From Prunus persica (taxonomy: Eukaryota; Streptophyta; Magnoliopsida; Rosales; Rosaceae), in NCBI RefSeq assembly GCF_000346465.2, contig NC_034014.1, positions 7,716,890-7,780,889 on the forward strand: a stretch of 64,000 nucleotides of DNA, read 5' to 3'. The notes below the pieces were generated by a model. That model had not been told where the DNA came from, made no database searches, and was given only the letters and a program-made list of their open reading frames with translations. Each line of letters begins with the position of its first letter. Within the stretch, counting starts at the first letter, position 1. A program made the position numbers and the translations under genes. Below, piece after piece: positions 47,804-59,465 of this stretch.

Positions 47804-47898
47804 CGTGAAGTGTTTGGTTGGTTTTTTCTTTGTTTGTTCTGGTGTAAATTGTGAGTGGAGAGAGTAAGGAAATGTGGTAAGGCCAGTGGGTGGGTGGG

Positions 47899-47908
47899 TA
47901 TTTAAAGG
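47899..47908 (-). promoter_or_regulatory. TATA-like box of HIPP gene
   Basis: On the minus strand CCTTTAAATA lies about 95 bp upstream of the ATG, inside a block that recurs at 61972-61980 and 63029-63038. A (GA)n tract at about 47911-47930 follows upstream. Confidence 0.65.
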
Positions 47909-48109
47909 CGGAGAGAGAGAGAGAGAGAGGGTGAGTGAGTTTCGGAGTCAGTTGTGGTGTTCCTCAAGCGGTTTATGATGGCGATGATGGCGGTTGCGTA
48001 TGATGTTGATGTGCACATATATATCATGTATGGTGGTTTAGGCATTCTCACATACATATGATGTGCGTGTGAGCCGTGTGGCTTATCATTATCACGCGTA
48101 GTAGTCAAG

Positions 48110-49949
48110 GGAAATGAAAAGAAACTTCCTTGTAAAGTTGTAATTTTGGTGGAAGGTGAGGTTGGGTTGCGGGCTGCTGCTGGTTCAAAAGCTGAGAAGG
48201 GTTTTTGGGTGTCATAACCAATAGGCCCATAGACACTTGGCTCTTTCTGGGGTTGTCATTTCTGTCGACCCACCTCGGCTTTTCATAACTTGGCTTTGGC
48301 TTTTTCCCTTCTTTTTTCGTTCTGCTAAATTATTCCATTCCACCTACAAAACAGACATTTTCCAATTTAAATAAAATAAATCAGTCCCGATCTGTTCAAG
48401 AGATTGTATTCATCCACTGTTGAATATTAATTTAATAGTTAAAAAAAGTTTCTTAAAAGGAGTGCAAGAGTGAGTGAACTATTGAATTTACATCCAACGG
48501 TGAGTGACCACAAATCTCTTAGATCCCTATTGTCCAAGAAATCAGGACTGTAAAATAAACCAATATACACAATTTAAATTAATTTCTTACAAATGTAAGA
48601 AAGAAGATTTGTGAAGTAAAAGGGGAAATTTGTTTCTCTCTCCAGTTCGTCCTAGACTTTCGTTGAAATTCCACCATGTTTTTATTTCGTCTTTCATATG
48701 ATTTGAGAATTTAGTTTGGTTTGGTTAAATATTTTTTTTTTAAATTTTAATTATTCCGATTCGATTCGTACTGTAATGTTTAGTTTGATTAACGGAAATA
48801 ATATTCTTAATCCAACGGAAACCCGTACCGATTCATTTATCACTATTGTATCACTTCTTTATCATCCGGGTTCTGTAGCACTTTTTGGTCAAAGAGGAAT
48901 TTATGAACTTTCTATGTTTTTCAGTTTCAATCTTTGTCCCATTTTTTACCTGTAACTTTCCAACTGTTGATCCAAATTTGATGTTCTTTATATGGTTGGA
49001 TTCAGCATGAAAAACTAAAGAACCCCGCTTGGAACAAATGTCAAAATCATTTATATAAATACAGAGAATTCAGTAAAAAGAACACTCAAACATTCAAAAA
49101 ACCAACACAAGTGGCTCCCAGTACATCTTGAGTACATATTGAATGATATCATGACTAAGTTATTTGATTTCATACTTGGATGGATTAGACTATTGGATTT
49201 TTATATTTGACAAGGATAATTTGGTGTATTTGTTCAAAAACTTATGTTATGTGAAAGTATTATAAATTGTACTTTTATTAGTATGTTTTTATTACGGTAC
49301 TACCGGCGTACCGAATCAATCTGAATAGAATATTAGGTTAACCAATCCGAGGTCTACTGAAGTCTTTGGTTTGGTTAACAGAAGAGAAAATAGTCTACCG
49401 AAATCTTTGATTTGGTTAATGAAAGAGCCCTCTATCATTTCGAATCAATCCGTGCGTAGGCCTAGATTTGAGGAATGAAAGATGTAGAGGCCCACATTAA
49501 TTGGCCCAAATATTTCATCGGGCTCAATGTGAGAACCCCGTGACCAAATGGAATCGATTTTGGTGACTAGGGCTGGGCATGGTTGGGGTTGATTCCATTT
49601 TGAGTCGTACCGAAAGCTGAATTGGTTAGCTAAGAAGCCTTCAAACCAACCACATCGATTATCGAGATTGGTGAGTTCGTTTGGTTTTGTTTCAATTTGG
49701 GCTAGTGTTTTTCTTTTTTACTAAAACAACCCTTATTGGGCCCAAAGAAAGACAATTCCAATCCATAACCATAACATTCATCATTAAATCTGTATCTTCC
49801 CAACATGCATCATAAAACAAGTTTCTATCCTTCAAATTTCAAAGCATTCATCATCAACCTGCGGGCTAGGTTGCTCATTCTTAGGCATCTCGTACGGATG
49901 ATTAGTTCTTGATGCATGGGTTAAGGGATCACAAGAGGTCACCCTACAG
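48110..49949. other. Intergenic spacer
   Basis: No gene seen. Near 48710-48850 and 49280-49480 the GGTTTGGTTAA/CCGAATC texture resembles fold-back element arms, as at 22.7 kb, but I could not pair them. Confidence 0.35.
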
Positions 49950-50440
49950 TAACAATGTCAGAATCCACCAGTAATCTGAAGTCCATCAGAAAATAGAAAA
50001 AAATCTATGAATTTTATTGAAAATATGAATAAACTCTGAAATACAATTTTGACTTAAATAGAAAACCAAGAAAGCCTAAAACTGTAGGAAACCCTAAGTT
50101 CCAAAATATTTCTAAAACTTAACTAGCAAAAAAATAATAAATATCCTAGTTAAAAGCATATCGGGAAAATAATATCCTACTTCTTATAAATTAAATATAA
50201 ATTGTGCATCATTGACGCTCCAAACTTAATCAAACAACTCAAAAATCCCAACGATACGCCTTCCGTCTTTTAATATGTTATTAGGGCCAAACAACTTCAT
50301 AATTGATATTTGACTGCAATTTCAAACCAACTTATTTTCTTTATTTTCCTTAGTAAGATTTACTGATATTTTGTCCTACATTAGCCCCTTCACTGGTAAA
50401 GAACTCGACCTCAAGTTCTCCTGAAAACGAACCTGAGTAG
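49950..50440 (-). mobile_element. Probable Ty3/gypsy LTR remnant
   Basis: On the minus strand a short reading ENLRSSSLPVKGLM then stop (about 50440-50395) matches the end of many plant gypsy polyproteins. It is followed directly by TGTAGGACAAAATATC, a plausible LTR start. About 400 bp of LTR-like sequence follows, with a CAATAAAATTCAT poly(A)-type signal. No second LTR was found. Confidence 0.45.
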
Positions 50441-51548
50441 GCACTAAACAGAAAACAAAAAATTCAGAAAAGGTCTCAAATCTGAAAAAATAAAATAAAA
50501 ATACATACCTCTACATCAATGCAAGCTCTAATCCACCTTCAAAAACCACAAGAAACTCTAAAACCTTCAACAAAACGATGGCACACTAAAAGAACCTCAA
50601 CTCTTACAAAAAATTGAAAAGAGAAATCGCCACTAAAAGGAATTGAAAAGAGAGCACAGAACAAGTGTTGAGATAGAGACTTGAAAAGAGGTTAAGTATT
50701 CACATAGGAAGCTGAGAGAGAAAAAGAAACAAGCAAAAGGAAAGGAAGGGAAAGGGCGCTATTGAATCTTTATTTTTGTGTGAGCTGTGTGAAATCGACG
50801 TAAGAAATGGATAAGATAAGAACAGTGCTGAAAGCGTGAAATGCATAACAGAGCAGATGAGCAAACTGAATTTGGGCCTCTTGATTGAGCTCTTCTAAAA
50901 CAAAATATAAAACGCAACCAAACGCAAAACAAAAAATACTTCATTTATCATATCCTTATTAGTAAAACATCCCCAAATTGCAGTAGTGACTGTGAACCGT
51001 ATGCAACTCAAAACGCATGTAAAAATATAAACAAAAGAAGCCTCATTCCTCAAACGCATGAATTGCCATCCTCATGTTCATTTGGTCTGCCACTCTTTCT
51101 TATGATTATTAAGATCAATCCCATTTTTATTCCCTATGCCTTTTCCGTGTCCCTTGACTTTCTCTTTGCCTAGTCTTTGTCCATCTTTGCCTTCTCCTTC
51201 TCCTTCTCTGTTCAAATTTGCAACTAAAGAAGCAACAAATGATGGGTATCCCTCCTTTGGTGGATGGGAGAAAAATAACGAGAGAACTTTGTAAGAAATA
51301 GAAATAATAAAAATAAAATAAAGGAAAAAGAAAATGGTATACGGGAGAGTTTAGAAGAGAAAATGGATGAAAGAAAAAGCATAGTTTTTTCTCCTTAATG
51401 CATGGCATGTGATGATGCTTATAAAAGGCACCAACCTTGTACGTTTCTGTCACCCTCAAGAAAAAACTAAAAGGGTTTTCTAGGTCAGAAAACAAAAGGG
51501 AGTTGGTCGAGGGAGAATTTAAGAGAGGGTATATCTCTTGGGTGTGAG

Positions 51549-52043
51549 CAGTGGCGGATCCATTAAGGCGCAAGGAGGTGCAGCACCTCCCCTCGTCGGA
51601 AAAATTATTGTATGTGCTTCAAATTGTTCCTTTACTCAACTGGTGTACAGATTACCTTATTTCTATTTTCAACATTTAAGTAAATGTCTTTGTCCTTTTA
51701 CTTTCATTTATTTTTATATTACTCCATTTACTTAAGTTAACTATGTAAATAAGGAAGTACCCCCCATTTGGATTCAAATAAAATTACTGGAAAATCAAAT
51801 TCCCACCAAATCAAAATATGAAAAATCGGTTTTAGTGCAAAATACGATTTAGGCTAAAAATGATGGCTCATTAAGTCAATATATACTTCATACTAAAATC
51901 TCATAAAATCAAGTTTTCTTATTTGATGTGTAAGGAATAAAAGCCGCCAAAAATTATCTTGAGAAAATGATTATTCCGAAAAACTATTTTTCATACTTAG
52001 TCAATATTGCACCTCCGTTAAAAAAATTCTAGGTACGCCAGTG
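51549..52043. mobile_element. hAT-like MITE inside the LTR, 495 bp
   Basis: Begins CAGTGGCGGATCC and ends, reversed, CACTGGCGTACC. Target duplication GGTGTGAG at 51541-51548 and 52044-52051. The uninterrupted sequence is seen in the other LTR near 55670 (TTGGGTGTGAGTGTG), which proves the insertion. An 8-bp duplication with CA...TG ends fits hAT. Confidence 0.85.
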
Positions 52044-52567
52044 GGTGTGAGTGTGGTATTCACAGGTTAGAGAGAGGGTGTACAAAGGGTGTATGATGTT
52101 GGATACGGGCTCGGGTTGGGTTATAGGACTCTTGAGCGGTGTTATTTTTGTACTTCTATTTTTCTCTTGTTATAGTGAAAGTGAAAACACTCTGTGGATG
52201 TAGGCATATTGTTGAACTGCGTATAATTAACCTGTGTGTTCTCATTTGTTTTTACGTATTGTAATCTCAGTTTATTTTTATTTTCGTCAATTAATTACCA
52301 TGATCAAGAGGATTAAATTCCTACTTCTTACCTCACTTCCGATTCGTATGAGCATATTCTTACTACAATGTTGTATATGGTAAAGATACTCTGAAAATGG
52401 AGGAGGTCGAGGCAACTCCCTTGTCACATGAGAAGAGGAAAAAGGTTGGAGATTGCAAGAGTTCTGTCTTTGTTGCTCATGGTCAGAATCAAAGAGGAAA
52501 ACATACTATAAAGGGATCTACTAGCAGCAGCATGTCTAAATCCAGAGGATTAAATTAATTACCTTGA

Positions 52568-53454
52568 GGGCATGTTTACGTATCAGTAATGGAGAAAGTA
52601 AGGAATCAGATAATTTAGGAATCGGGGAACTACTGAATCGGTATGGGAAGAATCATTCCCATTAAGCTGTTTACTAAACATACGAAATTAGTAAAGGAAT
52701 GGGGTTGATTCCCATTGTTATTGTTTCCGAATTTTCATAAATCAGAATCCAAATTAATTTGATTACTAAAATGCCCTACACATTTTCACCACATCACATA
52801 TATAAAATTCACCCAAAACCTAAAGCTATAGGAAAAGGGGTTTTGAATTAATCAGTAAGAGGGAATCCGTTATCAAAGAAAATTATCAGCAATTTATTCT
52901 GAACCAAAAGCTAGACAAGCTAACCTGGCTAAGAAATCTTTGATCAAGTGAGATAAAATTCACAAAAGAAGTCACCTAAGGGCTAAGCAGTTGCAAAGAG
53001 CACATCCAAAACTAACATAAGCAAATAAAATTCACAAAATAAACTCCAATAAATATTTATCTTTCACCTACGTAACTAGTAAATAATCAAATAATAATAA
53101 TTTGCATAATCTTCATACGATTAAATACGATTAAATATATTATCTATGCAAAAAATCACTTATGTATACTTAATGGCGTGTATTTTTATTTTTTTTAGGG
53201 TTTGAGTTATTTTGGAATTATAGTAAAGTGGTAAGGGTATTTTTGGAAGTTAATAAGAGAAAGCAGGAATGGGAATCGTATCGACTAGTCCCCCCTAGTC
53301 GATCTGATACCTAGTTTTGAGGGAATGTGATTACGGATTTTGAGGTGGGGCCCACTTATTTTTTCATTCCTGATTGCAAGTAAACGCAGGGGAAGTCAGG
53401 AATGGAAATCATTCCCTTTCCTCTCATACCCATTACTGATACGTAAACATGCCC
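52568..53454. mobile_element. PIF-like MITE with long perfect TIR, 887 bp
   Basis: Left GGGCATGTTTACGTATCAGT, continuing to AATGG; the right end reversed is identical over about 25 bases before diverging. 3-bp duplication TGA (52565-52567, 53455-53457). Non-coding, AT-rich. Confidence 0.8.
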
Positions 53455-53723
53455 TGAAGGTGAAAACACTCTGTGGATGTAGGCATATTGCTGAACTATG
53501 TATATCATGTGTGTTCTCATTTGTTTTTACATACTGTCATCTCAGTTTATTTTTATTTCCATCAATTAATTACCGTGATCAAGTGGATTAAATTCCTATC
53601 AAGTGGTATCAAAACTGTGGTTTGGTGACAACGGTTGTTCGTCGATCATGGTGATTATTTTACAATCGCGGTTTTATCATGGCGGGGACCCTTGCCTCAC
53701 ACTTTAAGGTGGAGCAATTTGAT

Positions 53724-54362
53724 GGTCCCAGCAATTAAAGGGGCTCATACAAATCCTTGCAGTAAAGGATGTCCTCCATTCTTGGATTCCAAATGGAGTA
53801 ATTGGATGCAGTCAATTTTAACATTGTTGCTGATGATGATGACGATGACTCCTCCATCTTAAATTACACAAGAATATAATTTTTGAGCCTATTATCAATA
53901 AGTTATTGGGAAAGATTGCGAAAAATCAAAGAGCCAATAAATAAATATGGCACTCGCAGGATTTGACTTATCCCAGCCTTGTGTAAATAAAATAGACAAA
54001 ATTAACACTCTATCTTTCACTAAGAAAAATAATGGGAATACAAAAATAATCTCATCAAACACCAGTGGCTAAACTCTCTCTTGGTTTTTCTCTTAAGAGG
54101 ATTTTCTCTCACGCACAAGTGAGGTTTTCTTATCTCTCAAAAGTCTCTATGTTTTGGTTTTCTAAAGGATGATTTAAACTGAAGGAAGGCAGCTGCTTTT
54201 ATAGCCAACGTTCCTGACAAATTTGTGGCCTTGCATGCGACAGAGTTTTTCTCATTTTCTCTTCCGTTCGTTTTCTTCAAATTTTTCCCTCCTTTCTTTT
54301 ATTTTATTTTAATATTCATTTTCCTTCTTTTTCTCTCCTCCACTAACGAGGGAAACCCATCA
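53724..54362 (-). mobile_element. Inverted, truncated copy of the Tork-like element at 56305
   Basis: Reads in reverse as LTR start TGATGGGTTTCCC (at 54362), the full LTR, then the leader and gag start up to the GCTGGGAC point equal to about 56945. About 640 bp. It is a diverged family member and so serves as an outgroup for the two LTRs of the intact copy. Confidence 0.85.
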
Positions 54363-54729
54363 TAAGTTATCAATGAAGATTCCACACCAACGTTGTGGGA
54401 GCAATTATATAAGCTCTATCTAGCCAAGAGCTTTGTTTATACCATAATCAACCGAGCATATCCAACATCAAAATAACTGGCACCAAGGCAGACACCTTTC
54501 TCCCCTGCTAGAATACCCCAAAGGGACACACAGACAAATCCTTAGAAAGTGAGTGACGTTACCGTCTTCTAACATGCCAAAGGAAGATACTCTTTTGAAG
54601 CGGCAGCCATCTGCCGAAGCTCCTGACTGCCAAACCTAATTTCCAGGGACACGTGTCACCTCCACAGCAGGTTGCACAAAGTCCCACATTGAAACTTTGT
54701 GCAAAACTCCCGCAGAAGATCAGGCTCTC

Positions 54730-55130
54730 TTACTTTTTACCTAACTTCCTGATTCGTATGAGCATATTGTTACTACAATGTTGTATGGTAAAGATACTTT
54801 GAAAATGGAGGAAGTCGAAGCAACTTTGTTGTCACATGAGAAGAGGAAAAAGGTTGACGATTGCCAGAGTTCCATCTTCGCTGCTCAAGGTCAGAATTAA
54901 AAGAGAAGACAAACTGTCAAGGAATTTAATAGCTCAAATAGGTCTAAATCCAGAGATGGTAGAAGAGATAAGCAGTGCTACAAGTGTAAGGAATGGAGCC
55001 ACATAAAGTGGGACTGTCCAACTTGGAATAAGAAGAATAGTAACGAGGATAACTCAATTAGGGCAATAACACAAAATTATATGGATATTGGTGGAGATGA
55101 TCTCACAATCTCCTCAGTTAACATTTTCAG
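54730..55130 (+). pseudogene. Copia gag C-terminus with zinc knuckle
   Basis: Encodes the CX2CX4HX4C nucleocapsid knuckle CYKCKEWSHIKWDC at 54976-55017, preceded by a Lys/Ser/Arg-rich stretch. A stop lies upstream (GTCAGAATTAA). After about 55130 the frame runs straight into 3' non-coding sequence, with no protease or polymerase. Confidence 0.75.
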
Positions 55131-55771
55131 AATCGACTAGTGATTATCGACTCGGTGAAGTTACACATAAGCATTAGCCGTTACGAATCAAGGGGGAGTT
55201 TGGACGACAAATTTGATTCATGTTATGTGTAGCTGGTACAAGGAAAAGGCTAAATGAAAGCGTTTTTGGTATTTACAAATGCTGTCTTAGGTTGAGACAA
55301 ACTTCGAGATTAAAAGTTAAGAAGAAGAGTCCTCCACCTAAGTTGAAAATGGGAGATTGATGGGTATCTCTCCTTTGGTGGATGAGAGAAAAATAAGGAG
55401 AGAAGTTTGTAAGAAATAGAAAAATAACAAAAATAAAATAAAGGAAAAAAGAAAAATGGTGTACGGTAGAGTTTAAAGGAGAAAATGGATGGAAGAAAGA
55501 ACATATTTTTTTCTCCTTAATGCATGGCCGTTAACATGCATGTGATGCTGCTTATAAAAGGCACCAACCTTGTGCATTTATATCATCCTCAAGCCAAAAC
55601 TAAAAGGGTTTTCTAGGTCATAAAACAAAGGGAGTTGGTTGAGGGAGAATTTAAGATAGGGTATATCCCTTGGGTGTGAGTGTGATCTTCACAGGTTTGA
55701 GAGAAGGTGTACAAAGGGTGATTAATATTGGATACGGGCTCGGGTTTGGGTATAAGACTCTTGAACGGTTT

Positions 55772-56299
55772 GTGTATCATATCGTCATATCTGTTTATTT
55801 TCAATACGGTCAATTTACTCATAGACTTGTTTTTTTTAATTAAAGCAATTTTCATTAGTGATACGATAATGTGGTGTTAATGACATCACAAAACAGTTTT
55901 GACGAACTACCTATTTTGTTTGCGGCATCCACTCCAATTTTTGTGGCCACGATAGTAGCACCCTGCAGCAAATTAAGACCAGAGGCAAGAAGTTTGCGGA
56001 CGCCACCTAAATTCAATAATTAAATAACAAAGATACTTAACCACCGAAATTAAATAACAAAGTTTGCCCACTTGTCAGTAATTAAATAACAAAGGTGCTT
56101 AACCATCGAAATTCAGAGTAGTAAAAAAAATTTTAATGACAAAAAATTTAGGGAGAGGGAAGGCTACCCCATCCCAAAATCAGGGCATATTAAGGTTTTT
56201 GAGAACGTACAGATGTTTTCTTTTAAGTTTACAAGAAAAACTAAACCCGAAATTATTTTGAGATGAAATCATCTCTGTGCCTCCAAAATTGTTTAGGGA
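55772..56299. other. Spacer between the two copia elements
   Basis: No gene. A partial local repeat (AATTAAATAACAAAG at about 56018, 56047 and 56081) is visible. Confidence 0.4.
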
Positions 56300-56304
56300 A
56301 AAAC

Positions 56305-56762
56305 TGATGGGTTTCCCTCGTTAGTGGAGGAGAGAAAAAGAAGGAAAATAAATATTAAAATAAAATAAAATAAAGGACGGGAAAATTTGAAGAAAACGAA
56401 CGGAAGAGAAAATGAGAAAAACTCTCTTGCATGTAAGGCCACCAATTTGTTAGGAACGTTGGCTATAAAAGCAGCTGTCTTCCTTCAGTTCAAATCATCC
56501 TTTAGAAAACCAAAACATAGAGAGTTTTGAGAGATAAGAAAACCTCACTTGTGTGTGAGAGAAAATCCTCTTGAGAGAAAAACCAAGAGAGAGTTTAGCC
56601 ACCGGTGTTTGGTGAGATTATTATTGTATTCCCATTATTTTTCTTAGTGGAAGATAGAGTGTTATTTTTGCCCATTTTATTTACACAAGGCTGGGAGAAG
56701 TCAGATCCTGGGAGTGCTATATTTATTTATTGGCTCTTTGATTTTCACAATCTTTCCCAACA
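56305..56762 (+). repeat. 5' LTR
   Basis: 458 bp, TGATGGG...CCCAACA. Contains a TATA-like TATAAAAGC about 170 bp in, likely the element's promoter. Retains the bases shared with the inverted relative at 53724-54362 in its last 110 bp. Confidence 0.92.
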
Positions 56763-56810
56763 AGGGGTATTAGAGCTTCGGCTCAAAAATTATATTCTTG
56801 TGTAATTTAA

Positions 56811-57541
56811 GATGGAGGAGTCATCGTCATCATCATCAGCAAAAATGTTAAAATTGACTGCATCCAATTACTTCATTTAGAAGCCAAGAATGGAGGATAT
56901 CCTTTATTGCAAGGATTCGTATGAGCCCCTTCAATTGCTGGGACAAAAACCAGCAGAGAAGTCAACGATGCATGGAGCATTCTGAATAGAAAAGTTGTCA
57001 GACAAATCCGACAATGGATGGATCAGAGTGTGTTCCACCATGTGGCACAAGAGACGGATGCATACAAATTATGGACAAAATTGTTGTCCATGTACGAGCG
57101 GAAGACCGCTCAAAATAAAGCATCAGTTATCCGACGATTGGTAAACCTTAAGTGACTTCCAAGGTTTGATCAACCTATTGATGAATATGAAGATGGTGCT
57201 TGATGATGAGTTATAAGCACTAATGTTACTCAGCTCTTTGCCTGATAGCTAGGATACACTAATAGTATCCTTAAGCAATTCAGCTCCTCAAGGCGTTCTT
57301 ACATTGGACATAGTTAAAGATAGCATGTTTCAATGAAGAAGCAAGGAGGAAAAAACAAGGTGTAGTAACCGAGTCAGAAGCCCTCGTCTCAGAGTATCGT
57401 GGAAGAACTAACAATAGAAAATTTCACAGGCGAGACAAGTCAAAGGGCAAGTCAAGAGATGGCTCGAGAGGAAGGTCCAAGACAAGAAAGGACCTAGAAT
57501 GTTACCATTGTGACGAGATAGGCCACGTGAAAAGAGAGTGC
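56811..57541 (+). pseudogene. gag of the Tork-like element, disabled
   Basis: Begins at ATG with a Ser-rich stretch (MEESSSSSSAK, LTASNYF). The frame is closed by an early TAG and a frame change, then further stops (for example TAA after DDEL). The zinc knuckle CYHCDEIGHVKREC at about 57500-57541 is intact and leads into the protease frame. Confidence 0.85.
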
Positions 57542-57811
57542 AGGTTGTTTAAACGAGAGCAAGATAGAGGTAACAAAAAAAGTGATGCTAGGCACACGAC
57601 CGCAACTACCTCTGGTGGAAATGAGGTAATTATTCTATGTAGTGATGGCTTCGTTAATTTGTCCTCTCAAGATACATGCTGGATAGTGGACTCTGGTGCA
57701 TCATTTCATGTCACCTCACGGATGGACTTCTTTACATCTTACACCAATGGAGATTTTGGTAATGTGAGGATGGGAAATGACAAATTGTCGAAGAGGAGAT
57801 ATTTCCCTTGA
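57527..57811 (+). pseudogene. Protease region of the Tork-like element
   Basis: Open for 94 codons. Aspartic protease motif DSGASFHVT within CWIVDSGASFHVT. A stop and frame change follow before the integrase frame opens at 57996. Confidence 0.85.
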
Positions 57812-57995
57812 AACCAACACAAATTGTCACTTGGTCCTCAAGGATGTGAGACATGTTCCAGACTTGCGTCTCAATCTAATTTCCACTGGATTGCTTGACG
57901 ATGAAAGATACGCCAATGTCTTTGCTGAAGGGAAATGACAACTCAGCAAGAACTCTCTTGTCCTAGCACGAGGGAAGAAGGAGAACACCCTATAC

Positions 57996-59024
57996 ATGAC
58001 ACATGCAAAAGTCAGTAATGGGTACGTAAATGCTCTCGCAGAAGACTCAATAGAGCTATGGCATAAACGGCTCGGTCACATGAGCGAGAAAGGGCTGCAA
58101 ATTCTAGCCAAAAGAGAGGCATTGACTGAGATGAAGAAAGGCATGCCTCTAAAATCATGCACTCATTGCTTGGCTGGAAAGCAGTATAGAGCTTCGTTTC
58201 AACATGGTCATGCACAAAGAAAACCCAATGTATTGGATGTTGTGTACTCTGATGTTTGTGGTCCTATGACCACTAGTACTCTTGGTGGTGCAAGATATTT
58301 TGTTACCTTCATTGACGATCATTCTAGGAAGGGATGGGCTTACGCACTTAGAACAAAAGATCAAGTGTATGAAGTTTTCAAGCAGTTTCATGCTAGCGTT
58401 GAACGAGAGACTGGTAGAAGCTTCAAATGTATTCGCACCGATAATGGAGGAGAATATATGGGGGCATTTAGAAACTACTGTAGAAGTAATGGAATCAGGC
58501 ATGAAAGATCTGTTCCGAAGACTCCTCAGCATAATGACATAGCTGAGAGAATGAACAGAACAATTGTTGAAAGAATAAAAACAATGTTATCTCATGCCAA
58601 ACTGCCCAAAAGTTTTTGGGGTGAAGCTCTGATGACTGCGGTTGATCTACTCAACCTTTCTCCTTCAGCACCTTTGAATGGTGATGTCCCGAACAAATTC
58701 TGGTCGGGAAAAGACGTTTCCTACAATCATCTAAAAGTTTTTGGTTGTAGAGCTTTTGTTCATATTCCTAAAGACGAGAGATCCAAGCTCGACGCAAAGT
58801 CGAAAGAACGTATCTTCATGGGATATGAGAATGAAGAATTCGGTTACAGGTTATGGGATCCTGTAGCTAGAAAGATTATTAGAAGTAGAGATGTTGTCAT
58901 CTTTGAAGATCAGAACATTGAAGACATTCAAAGATGTGATAAACCTAATAATCCTAGAGAATATCCAACTAACTTAGATTCAGTTCCTTCCCCATTTGAG
59001 CACAATGACGAGCGAGATGAATAA
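57996..59024 (+). pseudogene. Integrase of the Tork-like element
   Basis: 342 codons. GAG-pre-integrase zinc site: HKRLGHMSEKGLQIL then CTHCLAGKQ (HHCC). Catalytic triad contexts YSDVCGP, RTDNGGEYM and the Glu in NDIAERMNR are all present. The downstream GYENEEFGYRLWDP and RSRDVVIFED segments match the Tnt1 lineage. HND replaces the usual HNG before the catalytic Glu. Ends at TAA (DERDE-stop), which breaks the polyprotein. Confidence 0.9.
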
Positions 59025-59465
59025 AATGATACTGATAATCTAGCTAGTGATCCTATTATAAATGAACCAGTTGATGGTGACATGAGTGATGATCATACAA
59101 CTGATGGTATAATAGATGATGCAGCGGATGAAGGGCTAGAAGCACCAGCCGATGAATAGCCAGAGGCCGAATTCCAACTAAGAAGATCGACCAGGGTACG
59201 GAGACCTCCGAGTAGGTATTCTCCAGATGATTACGTTCTCCTAACAGATGGGGGAGAACCAGAATGCTATAAAGAAGCATTGACTCATGATCAACAAGAT
59301 GAGTGGTTGAAAGCCATGCATGAAGAGATGCAATCTCTGCATGAGAACCACACATATGATCTAGTGAACCTACCAAAATGTGGAATAGCACTCAAGAACA
59401 AATGGGTGTATTGACTGAAGACGGAAGAAAACAACTCTAAGCCCAGGTTTAAGGCAAGGCTAGTT

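Larger units (their letters stand above)
51240..55771 (+). mobile_element. Non-autonomous copia-like element, rearranged, host of nested insertions
   Basis: LTR-type sequence starting TGATGGGTATC occurs at 51240 and again at 55358, the second preceded by a purine run (AAAATGGGAGAT). Between them are a primer-binding-like TGGTATCAAAACTG (about 53602), a gag start (MAGTLASHFKVEQFDG near 53680), a gag zinc knuckle (54976-55017) and then the 3' end, with the whole pol region missing. It has been split by the elements at 51549, 52568 and 53724. The order is not simple: a gag 3' segment appears at both 52330-52553 and 54730-54960, so duplication or recombination between two copies is inferred. The right LTR is truncated near 55771. 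Confidence 0.6.

Noticed and set aside
50759..51573. Minus-strand frames of 61 and 148 codons
   Set aside because: Low-complexity, partly inside the LTR starting at 51240; no recognisable protein features.
53340..53862. 83- and 75-codon frames on the plus strand
   Set aside because: They cross the right end of a MITE, an LTR piece and the inverted Tork-like fragment, so they are chance frames.
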